Source: UBA3910 sp002391465 (GTDB lineage: Bacteria; Bacillota; Limnochordia; Darwinibacteriales; Darwinibacteriaceae). From it: a stretch of DNA of 43,244 bases. This document shows, one piece after another, positions 1-6,766 of this stretch (position 1 is its first letter; each line of letters opens with the position of its first letter). The notes beneath the pieces are model-generated. The model did no database searches and was not told where the DNA came from. It worked only from the letters and a program-made list of their open reading frames with translations. The DNA lies in the NCBI GenBank assembly GCA_030054835.1, contig JASGVS010000026.1, positions 1-43,244 on the forward strand. Direction: 5' to 3'. The translations under genes were made by a program, and so were the position numbers.

Positions 1-12
1 CTCTCCATGAAA
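1..12 (-). rRNA. 16S rRNA gene, extreme 5' end (partial)
   Basis: Read on the minus strand the window ends in TTTCATGGAGAG. This is the usual start of bacterial 16S rRNA just before the TTTGATC...GGCTCAG block, which lies outside the window. Support comes from the boxA-like leader and strong promoters directly upstream, and from the bofA-rrn neighbourhood known in Bacillus. The mature 5' end is placed by analogy and could be off by a few bases. Confidence 0.65.
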
Positions 13-190
13 ATTTTAGCTAAGGCATAGCCTTAGGTCAATTTCTTGTTGAGCTTGAAACTAGCTTCTGAAGCTAAGCTTCAGTTCTCGAATTGAATCG
101 AGCGCACAAACTGTGGCTTTCGAAACAATTGTTTCGAAAAATTCTCGTTGTTTAGTTTTCAAGGTTCCTGCTCCTCATTTTGGGGAGCGG
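13..190 (-). promoter_or_regulatory. rRNA operon leader with boxA-like site and hairpins
   Basis: This is the transcribed leader of the minus-strand rRNA operon. The minus strand at 151-168 reads GGAACCTTGAAAACTAAA, like the boxA antitermination region of Firmicutes rRNA leaders. It also holds a 22-bp perfect palindrome at 118-139 (arms TTTCGAAACAA) and smaller inverted repeats such as CTAAGGC/GCCTTAG near 19-36. These are candidates for boxB or RNase III processing stems; the 3' partner strand lies outside the window. Confidence 0.6.
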
Positions 191-194
191 CTCC

Positions 195-223
195 ATGATA
201 ACACGTTCATGGATGTTTGTCAA
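195..223 (-). promoter_or_regulatory. rRNA promoter, proximal (P3)
   Basis: On the minus strand, TTGACA (223-218) and TATCAT (200-195) are separated by exactly 17 bp. It is the most downstream of three tandem sigma-A promoters feeding the 16S gene. Confidence 0.75.
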
Positions 224-273
224 CCCGTTATTAGAACAGGTTTTCATCGTTTTCTCCCCGAGGGGCACTAACG

Positions 274-302
274 ATTCTAACTGTTCGCCACTTTCTTGTC
301 AA
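274..302 (-). promoter_or_regulatory. rRNA promoter, middle (P2)
   Basis: On the minus strand, TTGACA (302-297) and TAGAAT (279-274) are separated by 17 bp. It lies 79 bp upstream of the proximal promoter with identical geometry. Confidence 0.75.
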
Positions 303-340
303 CCCCATTTTTTCGGGACCACATCGCAGCGACAAGTTAT

Positions 341-369
341 ACTATATCAAGTCTTTCATTCGTTGTCAA
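341..369 (-). promoter_or_regulatory. rRNA promoter, distal (P1)
   Basis: On the minus strand, TTGACA (369-364) and TATAGT (346-341) are separated by 17 bp. With the other two it makes a triple promoter array, as expected for a highly expressed, growth-rate-regulated rRNA operon. Confidence 0.75.
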
Positions 370-524
370 ACCCAATTAATTCTAATGCTTCGGGCCGTTG
401 ACGACGACAAGTAGTATCCTACCATGACCCCTCTATTACTGTCAACAGTAAAAGCGGATCTTTTTCGATCTCCTCCGGCAATTGGCCGCAAACGTGCTAT
501 AATAAAGGAAAAGGAGGGTTCATT

Positions 525-1160
525 ATGTGTGGACGATTCACCCTGCATACTTCCGCGGACCTATTATTATCCCGGTTTGAACTACCGGAACTGAGCTTCG
601 AATATGTTCCCAATTACAACGTGGCGCCAACCCAAGAGGTACTCACCGTAACGGGAGGGAACGGCAATCTTCGGCCTAGTCTGATGCATTGGGGTCTCAT
701 TCCCGCCTGGCAGGGGGCCAACCGCCCACTAATCAATGCGCGGTTGGAAACACTCACCCAGCGGAAGACGTTCAGCGGATTAGTGGATGCCCATCGCTGC
801 CTCATCCTTGCGGACGGTTTTTACGAATGGCAGACGGAAAACTCACGCAAACACCCAGTGTATATTACGCTGGAGAGCGGTGAACCGTTCGCCTTCGCCG
901 GCCTGTGGGAGCCGGGAGACGAACCTCGCTGTACCATTATTACCACCGCAGCCAATCCCTTTATCAAACCGATCCACCACCGCATGCCCGTTATTCTCAC
1001 CCCAGGGATGGAAAAGAGGTGGCTGAGCGCCGATCCTTTCCGATCTATACAAGCTGAACTAAACGCCATGGCCGCCCCTGACATGAAGTATTTCCGTGTC
1101 TCCACCCTGGTCAACTCGCCTAGGAACAATGATCCCAGCTGTATCCAGCCCCTGAACTGA
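525..1160 (+). CDS. SRAP-domain (YedK/HMCES-type) abasic-site shielding protein
   Basis: This 211-aa protein belongs to the SOS-response-associated peptidase (SRAP) family. Family members crosslink covalently through Cys2 to abasic sites in single-stranded DNA. The N-terminus is MCGRFT, so Cys2 becomes the catalytic residue after Met removal. Other family landmarks are NVAPTQ, INARLET (conserved Asn), GFYEW (Glu) and the HHRMP motif near the C-terminus. Length is normal. A TATAAT box at 498-503 and an AAGGAGG ribosome-binding site at 511-517 fit the ATG at 525. It sits alone between the rRNA promoters and bofA. Its stop codon abuts the bofA stop on the other strand with no gap (TGA then TCA), and no terminator is visible between them. 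Confidence 0.92.
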   Translation: MCGRFTLHTSADLLLSRFELPELSFEYVPNYNVAPTQEVLTVTGGNGNLRPSLMHWGLIPAWQGANRPLINARLETLTQRKTFSGLVDAHRCLILADGFYEWQTENSRKHPVYITLESGEPFAFAGLWEPGDEPRCTIITTAANPFIKPIHHRMPVILTPGMEKRWLSADPFRSIQAELNAMAAPDMKYFRVSTLVNSPRNNDPSCIQPLN

Positions 1161-1427
1161 TCAGGTTTTGAGGAGCAGGCGCAGAGCCACCAGTAGAATA
1201 ACGCCGGGTACACCCAATAAACCTACAATAAGTGCAGTTATGGGATTAACACCAATGCTGAAGCCCCAAAAACCACCGATGAAATTGATAATCAGGAGAA
1301 CGCCTCCGCCGATTACCGCGTTAACAATCAGGTTGAAAATCGCTTTGAGCGGGATTAACAGCGCCCTGCCTAAGATATAGAGCAGAAGCACACCCGCAGC
1401 GTAGGCCACAATCACTAGGAAGTCCAT
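1161..1427 (-). CDS. bofA: BofA-like inhibitor of pro-sigma-K processing
   Basis: This 88-aa, almost wholly hydrophobic protein has two to three membrane segments, a YILGR-like cytoplasmic turn and a C-terminal GVPGVILLVALRLLL stretch. These are typical of BofA, which with SpoIVFA holds the SpoIVFB protease inactive in the forespore outer membrane until sigma-K is needed. The ATG at 1427 is preferred over the GTG one codon earlier because AGGTGA lies 8 nt upstream of it. It closes the dnaX-ybaB-recR-yaaL-bofA block, the same order as in Bacillus subtilis. The 70-nt gap to yaaL could hold its own sporulation promoter, but none was recognised. Confidence 0.85.
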   Translation of the reverse strand: MDFLVIVAYAAGVLLLYILGRALLIPLKAIFNLIVNAVIGGGVLLIINFIGGFWGFSIGVNPITALIVGLLGVPGVILLVALRLLLKT

Positions 1428-1500
1428 CACCGGCTCACCTCACTTAGGTTCGTCCTCATGACATCTTATGGTGATGGACGGTGGATTATGACCTTTGTCC

Positions 1501-1767
1501 CTACTCTAAATTTTTGTACTGCTTCAACCAATACATGTACTTCCGTTCTGCCGCCTGCAGGGTAAGGATGGCATGATCGATCAGGTCCGTTTCGATCGCC
1601 GCATTGAAATAAGATTGGGCATCGAGCCATTCCTGCTTTGCCGATTCCACCGTCAGCCGAAGCTCTTCCCTGCTGTACTCTCCCGTTTCGGACGGCAGCG
1701 CGGGCGTACCATCGTCAAACAGACGAAAAGCCAAGTCCCTCACTCTACCACCCAAGCTGTTGGACAA
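1501..1767 (-). CDS. yaaL: YaaL-like DUF2508 protein
   Basis: This 88-aa soluble protein is predicted to be mostly helical. The C-terminal half carries an aromatic and charged pattern (NAAIETDLIDHAIL, ERKYMYWLKQYKNL) typical of the DUF2508/YaaL family found between recR and bofA in Bacillota. The start is TTG, with GGGGTGA just upstream. Function is unknown; conservation beside bofA suggests a sporulation link, but that is inference. It lies 67 nt downstream of recR in the same direction. Confidence 0.75.
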   Translation of the reverse strand: MSNSLGGRVRDLAFRLFDDGTPALPSETGEYSREELRLTVESAKQEWLDAQSYFNAAIETDLIDHAILTLQAAERKYMYWLKQYKNLE

Positions 1768-1834
1768 AAAATCACCCCGCCTCGAGCAATACCTAATCTA
1801 GTATTACTCCAAACAGGGTGGCTTATTCTCCCGT

Positions 1835-2431
1835 TTACAACTCGCGCCGGCCTTCCAGTGCTTTGGCCAAAGTAACCTCATCAACGTATTCTAGATCGCT
1901 GCCAACCGGCATCCCGTGGGCCATGCGCGTCACTTTGACGCCAATAGGTTTCAACAGCCGGGCCAGATACATGGCAGTCGCTTCCCCTTCTACATTGGGA
2001 TCTGTAGCAAGCAGCACCTCTTCCACATCGGGCCCTACGCGGGCTATTAACTCCTTCACATGCAGTTGATCCGGGCCCACACCCTCAAGGGGGGAAATGG
2101 AGCCATGTAAAACATGGTAAATCCCGGGAAAGCTTCTGGTTCTCTCCATGGCAATGACATCCCGCGGCTCTTCTACTACACAGATGAAATTGCGGTTGCG
2201 TTTAGGATCGGAGCAGATCTGACAGGGATCCTCCTCAGTCAAGTTAAAGCACTGGGAGCAGTACTTGGTGCGCCGTTTCGCATCTACAATTGATTCGGCC
2301 AGGCTCTGCACGGCGGATTCGGGCTGGCTGATCAAAAAGAAGGATAAGCGCTGCGCCGTTTTGGGCCCGATCCCAGGTAGGCGAGTTAGCTCCTCAATCA
2401 GTCGGGCCATGGGTTTAGGATAGCGTGACAT
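1835..2431 (-). CDS. recR: Recombination mediator protein RecR
   Basis: This 198-aa full-length RecR acts with RecF/RecO to load RecA on gapped DNA. The order of elements is standard: an N-terminal helix-hairpin-helix (LPGIGPKTAQRLSF, about 18-32), a four-cysteine zinc finger (C58, C61, C70, C73), a Toprim domain (VVEEPRDVIAMER, then ATDPNVEGEATAMYLARLL) and a C-terminal Walker-like tail with MAHGMPVGSDLEYVDEVTL. Its ATG is one base after the ybaB stop, so the two are probably translationally coupled. Confidence 0.97.
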   Translation of the reverse strand: MSRYPKPMARLIEELTRLPGIGPKTAQRLSFFLISQPESAVQSLAESIVDAKRRTKYCSQCFNLTEEDPCQICSDPKRNRNFICVVEEPRDVIAMERTRSFPGIYHVLHGSISPLEGVGPDQLHVKELIARVGPDVEEVLLATDPNVEGEATAMYLARLLKPIGVKVTRMAHGMPVGSDLEYVDEVTLAKALEGRREL

Positions 2432-2432
2432 G

Positions 2433-2759
2433 TTAGAACATTCCCGGCGGCAGCCCCGGGAGATTGACTTTGCCCGTTACCTTCTCGATTTCGCTGGCTT
2501 GAAGCTCCCTCGATTTGTTCAAGCCGTCATTTACGGCAGCCAGAATCAGATCTTCCAACATGTCCACATCTTCTGGATCTACTACGTCCGGTTCAATCTT
2601 GACCTGCTGAACCTTCTGGTGGCCGTTTACCACAACGGTAACAACTCCGCCGCCGGCCGTACCCTCCACCGTCTTTTCTTCCAATTCTGCCTGGACCTTA
2701 GCCAAATCTTCCTGCATCTTCTGGACCTGGCGCATCATCTTTTGCATGTTCATCCCCAT
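2433..2759 (-). CDS. YbaB/EbfC-family nucleoid-associated protein
   Basis: This 108-aa small DNA-binding dimer of the YbaB/EbfC family binds and bridges DNA. It opens with the family start MGMNMQKMMRQVQKMQEDL, an amphipathic helix. The middle beta-strand region has GGGVVTVVVNGHQKVQQVKI, and the end has the usual NLPGLPPGMF-type glycine/proline tail. It is conserved between dnaX and recR across bacteria. The upstream ribosome-binding site is GAGGTGG. Confidence 0.95.
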   Translation of the reverse strand: MGMNMQKMMRQVQKMQEDLAKVQAELEEKTVEGTAGGGVVTVVVNGHQKVQQVKIEPDVVDPEDVDMLEDLILAAVNDGLNKSRELQASEIEKVTGKVNLPGLPPGMF

Positions 2760-2786
2760 ATCAAGACCACCTCTAAATTATTTTAG

Positions 2787-4391
2787 CTAATCCTCTTGGG
2801 ACCGCTTGAAAATCCTTCCGCCAAACGTATCAAGGCTTATATCGATAAAATCCTGTTGTTTTGTTCGATTGTCTGGTTCTTTCACCTGGGCAGATGCAGC
2901 AGATTCATGCCCCTTTTCTGGTTTGGGCAGATCGTGTTCATCCTCAAAAACGCATTTGAGCCGCAGGGCCATACCGGCCAGTTTCGCTAACACCCGTTCA
3001 GCGGGCTCGCGATGGTTAGGCTGTTCGATACTGGCTTTGTGAAAACCTCGATCCCTGGGAAAGGCCACAATCACATCGTCTCCCACCACTCCAACAGGAG
3101 AGCCTTCCCGTAGAAACGCCTCACACTGCATCAGCCGTTCCCGGCGCAGGCCAGCTAAAAACTCAGACCAATTGTTGAGGATAAACTGGGTCCGCTCCTT
3201 ATCCGTTGAACTGCGCTGCAGACGGGGCTGCTCGGCAGGAGCCTCGTCTGATGCTGGGGCGTCTTTAATGCGTTGTGCTGCCGTTTTCAGCTGTTTCTTC
3301 AGATTGGAAATCTCCGTTTCCAACAGGACAATCTTCTGTTCCAATTCGGCAATAACCCCGTTAGCCGCTTGACTGGCACCGGAGGCGATTTTCAGAGCCG
3401 CCACTTCCAGCAGCAGGCGGGGGTCGGTGGCAAACCGCATTTCCCGTAGGGCATCGGCTAGAATCTCCAAAGCATTTAACGCCTTTTCCTCCTGACCGTT
3501 GGACGTCGTCTCCAAAACCTGACGGCGCAGGTTTTCCATGGCACTGCGTACGAACTGGGCCAAATCCCGGCCGTTACTGTACACATCGCCTATAACCTCA
3601 AGTGCCTCAGCACCTTTACTGGCCAACAGACTCGAGACAAAGCCCACAACCTGTTCTTCCGGGGCTATGCCCAGAACCTCAACCACGGCCTCAACCGTTA
3701 TTTCGGGTACGAAGGAAGCACACTTTTCCAATAGACCTAAAGCATCTCGCATACTACCCCCCGCGTGGCGGGCTATGAGCGTTAATGCCTCCTGGCTGTA
3801 CTTAAACCCTTCCCCGTCCGCCACAGTTTGCAGGCGAGCAGCCACCGCTTCCTCACTGAACCGTTGAAAATCAAAACGCTGGACCCGGGAGAGGATTGTA
3901 GCCGGCAGCTTATCGGGATCTGTTGTTGCGAAAATAAAAATAACGTGGGCAGGTGGCTCTTCCAACGTTTTCAAAAGGGCATTGAACGCATCCGTTGTCA
4001 GCATATGTACTTCGTCTATAATGTAGACTTTGTAACGGGCATTGACGGGCGTGTACTGAACCTGTCCCCTCAACTCCCGTACATCATTAATGCCCCTGTT
4101 AGAGGCACCGTCTATCTCAATCACGTTGAGGGAAGTACCCGCGGCAATACCAACGCACTCTTCACACTGGCCGCAGGGAGTAGCTGTGGGACCTTCCTGG
4201 CAGTTCAATCCCTTGGCTAGGATTCTGGCCACCGTCGTCTTGCCGATGCCCCTCGGTCCGGCGAAAAGATAGGCATGGGAAACGCGCCCCGAATCCAGGG
4301 CGTTACTCAATGTCTTGACAATATTGTCCTGGCCTACCACATCACTGAAGTCCGCTGGACGCCATTTCCGGTATAGGGCTAAATAGGACAC
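2787..4391 (-). CDS. dnaX: DNA polymerase III subunit gamma/tau
   Basis: This 534-aa clamp-loader ATPase opens sliding clamps for Pol III. It has Walker A GPRGIGKT (45-52), a zinc module with C64, C73, C76 and C79, Walker B DEVH (126-129), sensor 1 around ATTDPDKLPATILSR (155-169), a lid domain and a collar domain. A C-terminal charged tau-type region follows from about residue 360. Length is close to Bacillus DnaX (about 560). The start is GTG, seven bases after GGAGGG; an ATG just upstream is in another frame. No conspicuous A-rich frameshift site for a short gamma form was noticed. It heads the dnaX-ybaB-recR run, directly after SRP RNA. Confidence 0.97.
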   Translation of the reverse strand: MSYLALYRKWRPADFSDVVGQDNIVKTLSNALDSGRVSHAYLFAGPRGIGKTTVARILAKGLNCQEGPTATPCGQCEECVGIAAGTSLNVIEIDGASNRGINDVRELRGQVQYTPVNARYKVYIIDEVHMLTTDAFNALLKTLEEPPAHVIFIFATTDPDKLPATILSRVQRFDFQRFSEEAVAARLQTVADGEGFKYSQEALTLIARHAGGSMRDALGLLEKCASFVPEITVEAVVEVLGIAPEEQVVGFVSSLLASKGAEALEVIGDVYSNGRDLAQFVRSAMENLRRQVLETTSNGQEEKALNALEILADALREMRFATDPRLLLEVAALKIASGASQAANGVIAELEQKIVLLETEISNLKKQLKTAAQRIKDAPASDEAPAEQPRLQRSSTDKERTQFILNNWSEFLAGLRRERLMQCEAFLREGSPVGVVGDDVIVAFPRDRGFHKASIEQPNHREPAERVLAKLAGMALRLKCVFEDEHDLPKPEKGHESAASAQVKEPDNRTKQQDFIDISLDTFGGRIFKRSQED

Positions 4392-4460
4392 GGACCATCC
4401 CTCCAGTCAGTCTCCCTACAAGTTCTCGACTGAGGCGAAAAATCCCTCTCAAATAAAAAA

Positions 4461-4730
4461 TGTCGTGCACCTATTGTCGAAAGTGGTCTTCCAGACGGTA
4501 CTTAGGTAGTTAGCTCGGACCAGGCACCCTCACGGCACATAGGAGCTTCCACTTACCGCTGCTTCCTTCCGGACCTGACGGGGTTCATGGATTCCTATTG
4601 CGTAAGACCCAATCGTCAACACCACTTATCTAAGCCAGACTCCACAAAACCATTCCTCGAATAGGAGTTCGACCCCGCTATAGCGGATTGCGGGTACAGG
4701 GCACCGCTACTTCCCCGTCTAGCACGACAT
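4461..4730 (-). ncRNA. Signal recognition particle RNA (large, Bacillus type)
   Basis: The minus strand carries the universally conserved SRP Alu/S-domain blocks. Helix 8 reads GTCAGGTCCGGAAGGAAGCA (about 4582-4563). The 5' Alu part has GGGGAAGTAGCGGTGCCCTG, followed by the usual GTGGTGTTGACG block. The ends TGTCGTGC and GCACGACA (4729-4722 and 4468-4461) pair perfectly and close the roughly 270-nt molecule, the size of Bacillus scRNA. The gene lies between tRNA-Ser/tadA and dnaX, as in other Bacillota. Confidence 0.95.
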
Positions 4731-4735
4731 ACTTC

Positions 4736-4765
4736 ATTATACTGAATGATCACCCCCAGTGTCAA
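4736..4765 (-). promoter_or_regulatory. SRP RNA promoter
   Basis: On the minus strand, TTGACA (4765-4760) and TATAAT (4741-4736) are separated by 18 bp. This places transcription start at about 4729, the predicted 5' end of SRP RNA. Both hexamers match consensus exactly. Confidence 0.85.
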
Positions 4766-4795
4766 GCAAGCCCGTCCCCCGCAGGGAGCTGGGGA

Positions 4796-4996
4796 TTAGG
4801 TAAACTGGGGTTCTTCTTTTTCCACGTGACCCAGGCGTCCCTGCAGCTTGGGGATGATATCCTCTACCTGCTGCGCCATCTCATTGTACATTGCCTTAAC
4901 AGAGGGCACATCGGTGTCCAAGGCACACGCTTTTAGCTGTCCTACCAGGCTGTGGGCACCTGCAACCGCTTCTTCAATTCTGGTTTTAGTGGTCAT
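4796..4996 (-). CDS. DUF1657 family small protein
   Basis: This 66-aa helical protein starts MTTKTRIEEAVAGAHSL and continues with a second helix containing AMYNEMAQQVEDIIPKLQGR. This is the pattern of DUF1657 proteins, common in spore-forming Bacillota and often near spoVA/DUF421 genes. The ATG at 4996 is preceded by GAGGAGGGATAGG, which decides the start over an in-frame upstream ATG. Function is unknown. It is inserted between the terminator of the tRNA-Ser unit and the SRP RNA promoter, so it is probably a separate small transcript. Confidence 0.8.
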   Translation of the reverse strand: MTTKTRIEEAVAGAHSLVGQLKACALDTDVPSVKAMYNEMAQQVEDIIPKLQGRLGHVEKEEPQFT

Positions 4997-5033
4997 CCTA
5001 TCCCTCCTCGGCTTTAGCGTACCCCCTGGTAAG

Positions 5034-5067
5034 AAAAAAACACCCACCGGGATAGTCCCAGCAGGTG
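5034..5067 (-). terminator. Intrinsic terminator after tRNA-Ser(GGA)
   Basis: On the minus strand a 12-bp stem (5067-5056 with 5052-5041, several G-T pairs) closes a 3-nt loop and is followed by seven T. It ends the tadA/tRNA-Ser transcript. Confidence 0.8.
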
Positions 5068-5078
5068 CTGCTGTTAGA

Positions 5079-5171
5079 TGGCGGAGAGAGAGGGATTCGA
5101 ACCCTCGAGGGGCTTATCACCCCTACACGATTTCCAGTCGTGCCTGTTCAGCCAGACTCCAGCATCTCTCC
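5079..5171 (-). tRNA. tRNA-Ser (anticodon GGA)
   Basis: This 93-nt class II tRNA includes an encoded CCA (5081-5079). Acceptor strands GGAGAGA (5171-5165) and TCTCTCC (5089-5083) pair fully, and the discriminator is G. The anticodon stem CACGA/TCGTG encloses loop CTGGAAA, giving GGA. The long variable arm and T-loop GGTTCGAA are present. It lies 31 nt downstream of tRNA-Ser(CGA). Confidence 0.95.
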
Positions 5172-5202
5172 GTGTTTACTGATAACTAGTTTTATGAAAA
5201 AG

Positions 5203-5292
5203 TGGCGGAGAGGGTGGGATTTGAACCCACGGGGCGCTTGCACGCCCAACGGTTTTCGAGACCGCCACATTCGGCCGCTCTGTCACCTCTCC
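5203..5292 (-). tRNA. tRNA-Ser (anticodon CGA)
   Basis: This 90-nt class II tRNA has an encoded CCA (5205-5203). Acceptor GGAGAGG (5292-5286) pairs with CCTCTCC (5213-5207), with discriminator G. The anticodon stem GCGGT/ACCGT encloses loop CTCGAAA, giving CGA. A long variable arm is present. Its 5' end is only 6 nt from the tadA stop codon, so the two are almost certainly co-transcribed. Confidence 0.95.
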
Positions 5293-5298
5293 CCCTTA

Positions 5299-5742
5299 TT
5301 AACGCAGTTCAAGGAAGAAGTTCCGCAGGAGCTCTGCGCACTCTTCTTGGCAAATCCCATCGTATACCTGGAGAGAATGGTTCAACCGCTCATCCTGCAC
5401 CAGATTCATCAGGGAAACCACAGCCCCGGCCTTGGCATCGTAAGCCCCAAAAACCAAGGTATCCAGGCGGGAATTGACGATGGCTCCGGCACACATGGGA
5501 CAGGGCTCGAGCGTAACATAAATGCTTGCTCCAGTCAAGCGCCACCGTTTGAGGCGCTCTGCCGCAGCGCGAATTGCCATAATCTCTGCATGGGCCGTCG
5601 GATCCTGCAGCTGTTCCCGGCGGTTATGACCCCGCCCCACAATCTCGCCGTCCAAAACCACGACGGCACCCACAGGTACCTCTCCTGCAGCCAAAGCCAG
5701 CTTAGCCTCGGCAATCGCTTCCTGCATATATTTCCTGTGCAC
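5299..5742 (-). CDS. tadA: tRNA-specific adenosine deaminase TadA
   Basis: This 147-aa zinc deaminase converts A34 to inosine in tRNA-Arg(ACG). The catalytic set is visible: H51-A-E53 (zinc ligand plus proton shuttle) and P-C81-P-M-C84 (zinc ligands), then GAYDAKAGAVVSL. The GTG at 5742 is chosen because GGAGAG lies 6 nt upstream and the frame then starts with the typical M-x-x-x-YMQEAI. The longer reading to 5793 would begin upstream of the transcription start predicted from the promoter at 5776-5804. tRNA-Ser(CGA) and tRNA-Ser(GGA) follow in the same transcript. Confidence 0.94.
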   Translation of the reverse strand: MHRKYMQEAIAEAKLALAAGEVPVGAVVVLDGEIVGRGHNRREQLQDPTAHAEIMAIRAAAERLKRWRLTGASIYVTLEPCPMCAGAIVNSRLDTLVFGAYDAKAGAVVSLMNLVQDERLNHSLQVYDGICQEECAELLRNFFLELR

Positions 5743-5775
5743 AGCAATCTCTCCAACCTCGTGTTGCCATGTTTT

Positions 5776-5804
5776 AATATACCACAGATACACTGGACTG
5801 ACAA
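5776..5804 (-). promoter_or_regulatory. Promoter of tadA-tRNA-Ser unit
   Basis: On the minus strand, TTGTCA (5804-5799) and TATATT (5781-5776) have a 17-bp spacer. Transcription would start near 5769, about 27 nt ahead of the GTG start of tadA. Confidence 0.7.
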
Positions 5805-5813
5805 GAATAAATT

Positions 5814-5837
5814 AAAAAGAGGGGCTTTGTGCCCCTC
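5814..5837 (-). terminator. Terminator after the first SASP gene
   Basis: On the minus strand, stem GAGGGGC/GCCCCTC with loop ACAAA is followed by TTTTT, 3 nt after the SASP stop codon. Confidence 0.85.
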
Positions 5838-5840
5838 CCC

Positions 5841-6074
5841 TCACTTGAAGCCGCCTTCATGCTCGCCTAGGCTGCGCTCTGCCTCGGCAATCATGCGGCG
5901 TACCATGTGGCCGCCAACTGCTCCGCACTCCCGAGCAGAGATGTTCCCCCAGTATCCCGTCTTGTATTCGGGATTAATGCCCAGCTCTTCCGCCATCTCA
6001 TACTTGAACCTATCCATGGCCTGAGCTGCTTCGGGAACTAAGATCTGCCTTTTCCCCTTCTTCCTTCCGGCCAT
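5841..6074 (-). CDS. Alpha/beta-type small acid-soluble spore protein
   Basis: This 77-aa DNA-coating SASP protects forespore DNA from UV and heat and is degraded at germination by the GPR protease. It has the two family signatures: the first helix with DRFKYEMAEELGI (containing the GPR-type cleavage context E-M-A) and YKTGYWGNIS, and the second helix with ARECGAVGGHMVRRMIAEAE. The start at 6074 (MAGRKKGKRQ) is preferred over 6083 because GGAGG lies 8 nt upstream of it. It is paralogous to the gene at 6145-6429. Confidence 0.9.
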   Translation of the reverse strand: MAGRKKGKRQILVPEAAQAMDRFKYEMAEELGINPEYKTGYWGNISARECGAVGGHMVRRMIAEAERSLGEHEGGFK

Positions 6075-6144
6075 TTCATTCACCTCCCCCGCTAGCGGGA
6101 GAGGACGCCCGCAGGCATCCTCTCAAGTGAATTGCTATCCTATT

Positions 6145-6429
6145 TTACTGGGAAGGCTCCTGCGGGAAGCTGCCACGAAAACCGCCGGTGGCTGTGGCCG
6201 CGGGTCCCCCGCCCTGGCCTAGTAACGATTGCTGAGCGGCTGCTATCATACGTCTTACCATATGTCCACCAACCGCACCACACTCACGGGAAGGAATATT
6301 GCCCCAATAACCTGTCTTGTATTCAGGGTTGATGCCCAGTTCGGTTGCTACTTCGTATTTGAACTGATTCATCACCTGGTACGCCTCCGGGATAACCTTC
6401 ACGTTTCTGCTGGAAGATCCTAGCGCCAT
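6145..6429 (-). CDS. Alpha/beta-type small acid-soluble spore protein (second copy)
   Basis: This 94-aa paralogue of the downstream SASP shares the core NQFKYEVATELGINPEYKTG and the RECGAVGGHMVRRMI block. It differs in a C-terminal extension rich in Gly, Ala and Pro (from about residue 70) that is unusual for the family. GGGGGTGA lies 6 nt before the ATG at 6429. The hairpin between the two SASP genes (about 6103-6122) lacks a T-run, so co-transcription is possible. Upstream, the minus strand has a CAAAGTA that may be a sigma-G -10, but the -35 is weak. Confidence 0.9.
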   Translation of the reverse strand: MALGSSSRNVKVIPEAYQVMNQFKYEVATELGINPEYKTGYWGNIPSRECGAVGGHMVRRMIAAAQQSLLGQGGGPAATATGGFRGSFPQEPSQ

Positions 6430-6512
6430 CAAAGTTCACCCCCTTCCGTCCCTGCACGCTTACTTTGCCCGCCCCGTGCAGCAGTTACACAAGTAGACTT
6501 CTGGGGATTTTG

Positions 6513-6543
6513 GAAAAAGAAAACCAGCTGAATTCAGCTGGTT
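6513..6543 (-). terminator. Terminator after the ferredoxin gene
   Basis: A perfect 22-bp palindrome (arms AACCAGCTGAA, 6522-6543) is followed on the minus strand by TTCTTTTTCC. It ends the rubredoxin-ferredoxin transcript. Confidence 0.8.
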
Positions 6544-6563
6544 TAGTCAGTTTCCTCTCAAGA

Positions 6564-6746
6564 TTACAGTGAGATAGCTTCAGTGGGACACGATTCCGCC
6601 GCATCTTGGCAGCAGCCGGCGTCCTCGCAGCTGGCCCCTTCAATTACGTAAGCCAGATCGTCGTCACCCATTTCGAATACTTCGGGACAGATCTCTGCAC
6701 ACAGCCCACAGCCAATGCACAGATCATGGTCTACTGATGGATTCAT
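6564..6746 (-). CDS. Ferredoxin with a single [4Fe-4S] cluster
   Basis: This 60-aa acidic electron carrier has cluster ligands C10, C13 and C16 in CIGCGLC plus C54 in SCPTEAI. C20 (in EICPEVFEM) is the position that forms a disulfide in Thermotoga/Pyrococcus-type one-cluster ferredoxins. Its partner could be C45 or C46 of the unusual sequence ASCEDAGCCQDAAESCP. C40 is a further extra cysteine. The start is ATG with GGAGGGG seven bases upstream. It lies 20 nt after rubredoxin in the same transcript, with a terminator 20 nt downstream. Confidence 0.93.
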   Translation of the reverse strand: MNPSVDHDLCIGCGLCAEICPEVFEMGDDDLAYVIEGASCEDAGCCQDAAESCPTEAISL

Positions 6747-6766
6747 TCATTTCCCCTCCTCGCGGT

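Noticed and set aside
5743..5793. Longer TadA N-terminus starting at 5793
   Set aside because: The predicted transcription start is about 5769, and the GTG at 5742 has its own ribosome-binding site.
5065..6024. 319-codon open frame on the plus strand across the tRNA-Ser and tadA region
   Set aside because: It runs antisense to two clear tRNAs and to tadA, has no family pattern, and is an effect of base composition.
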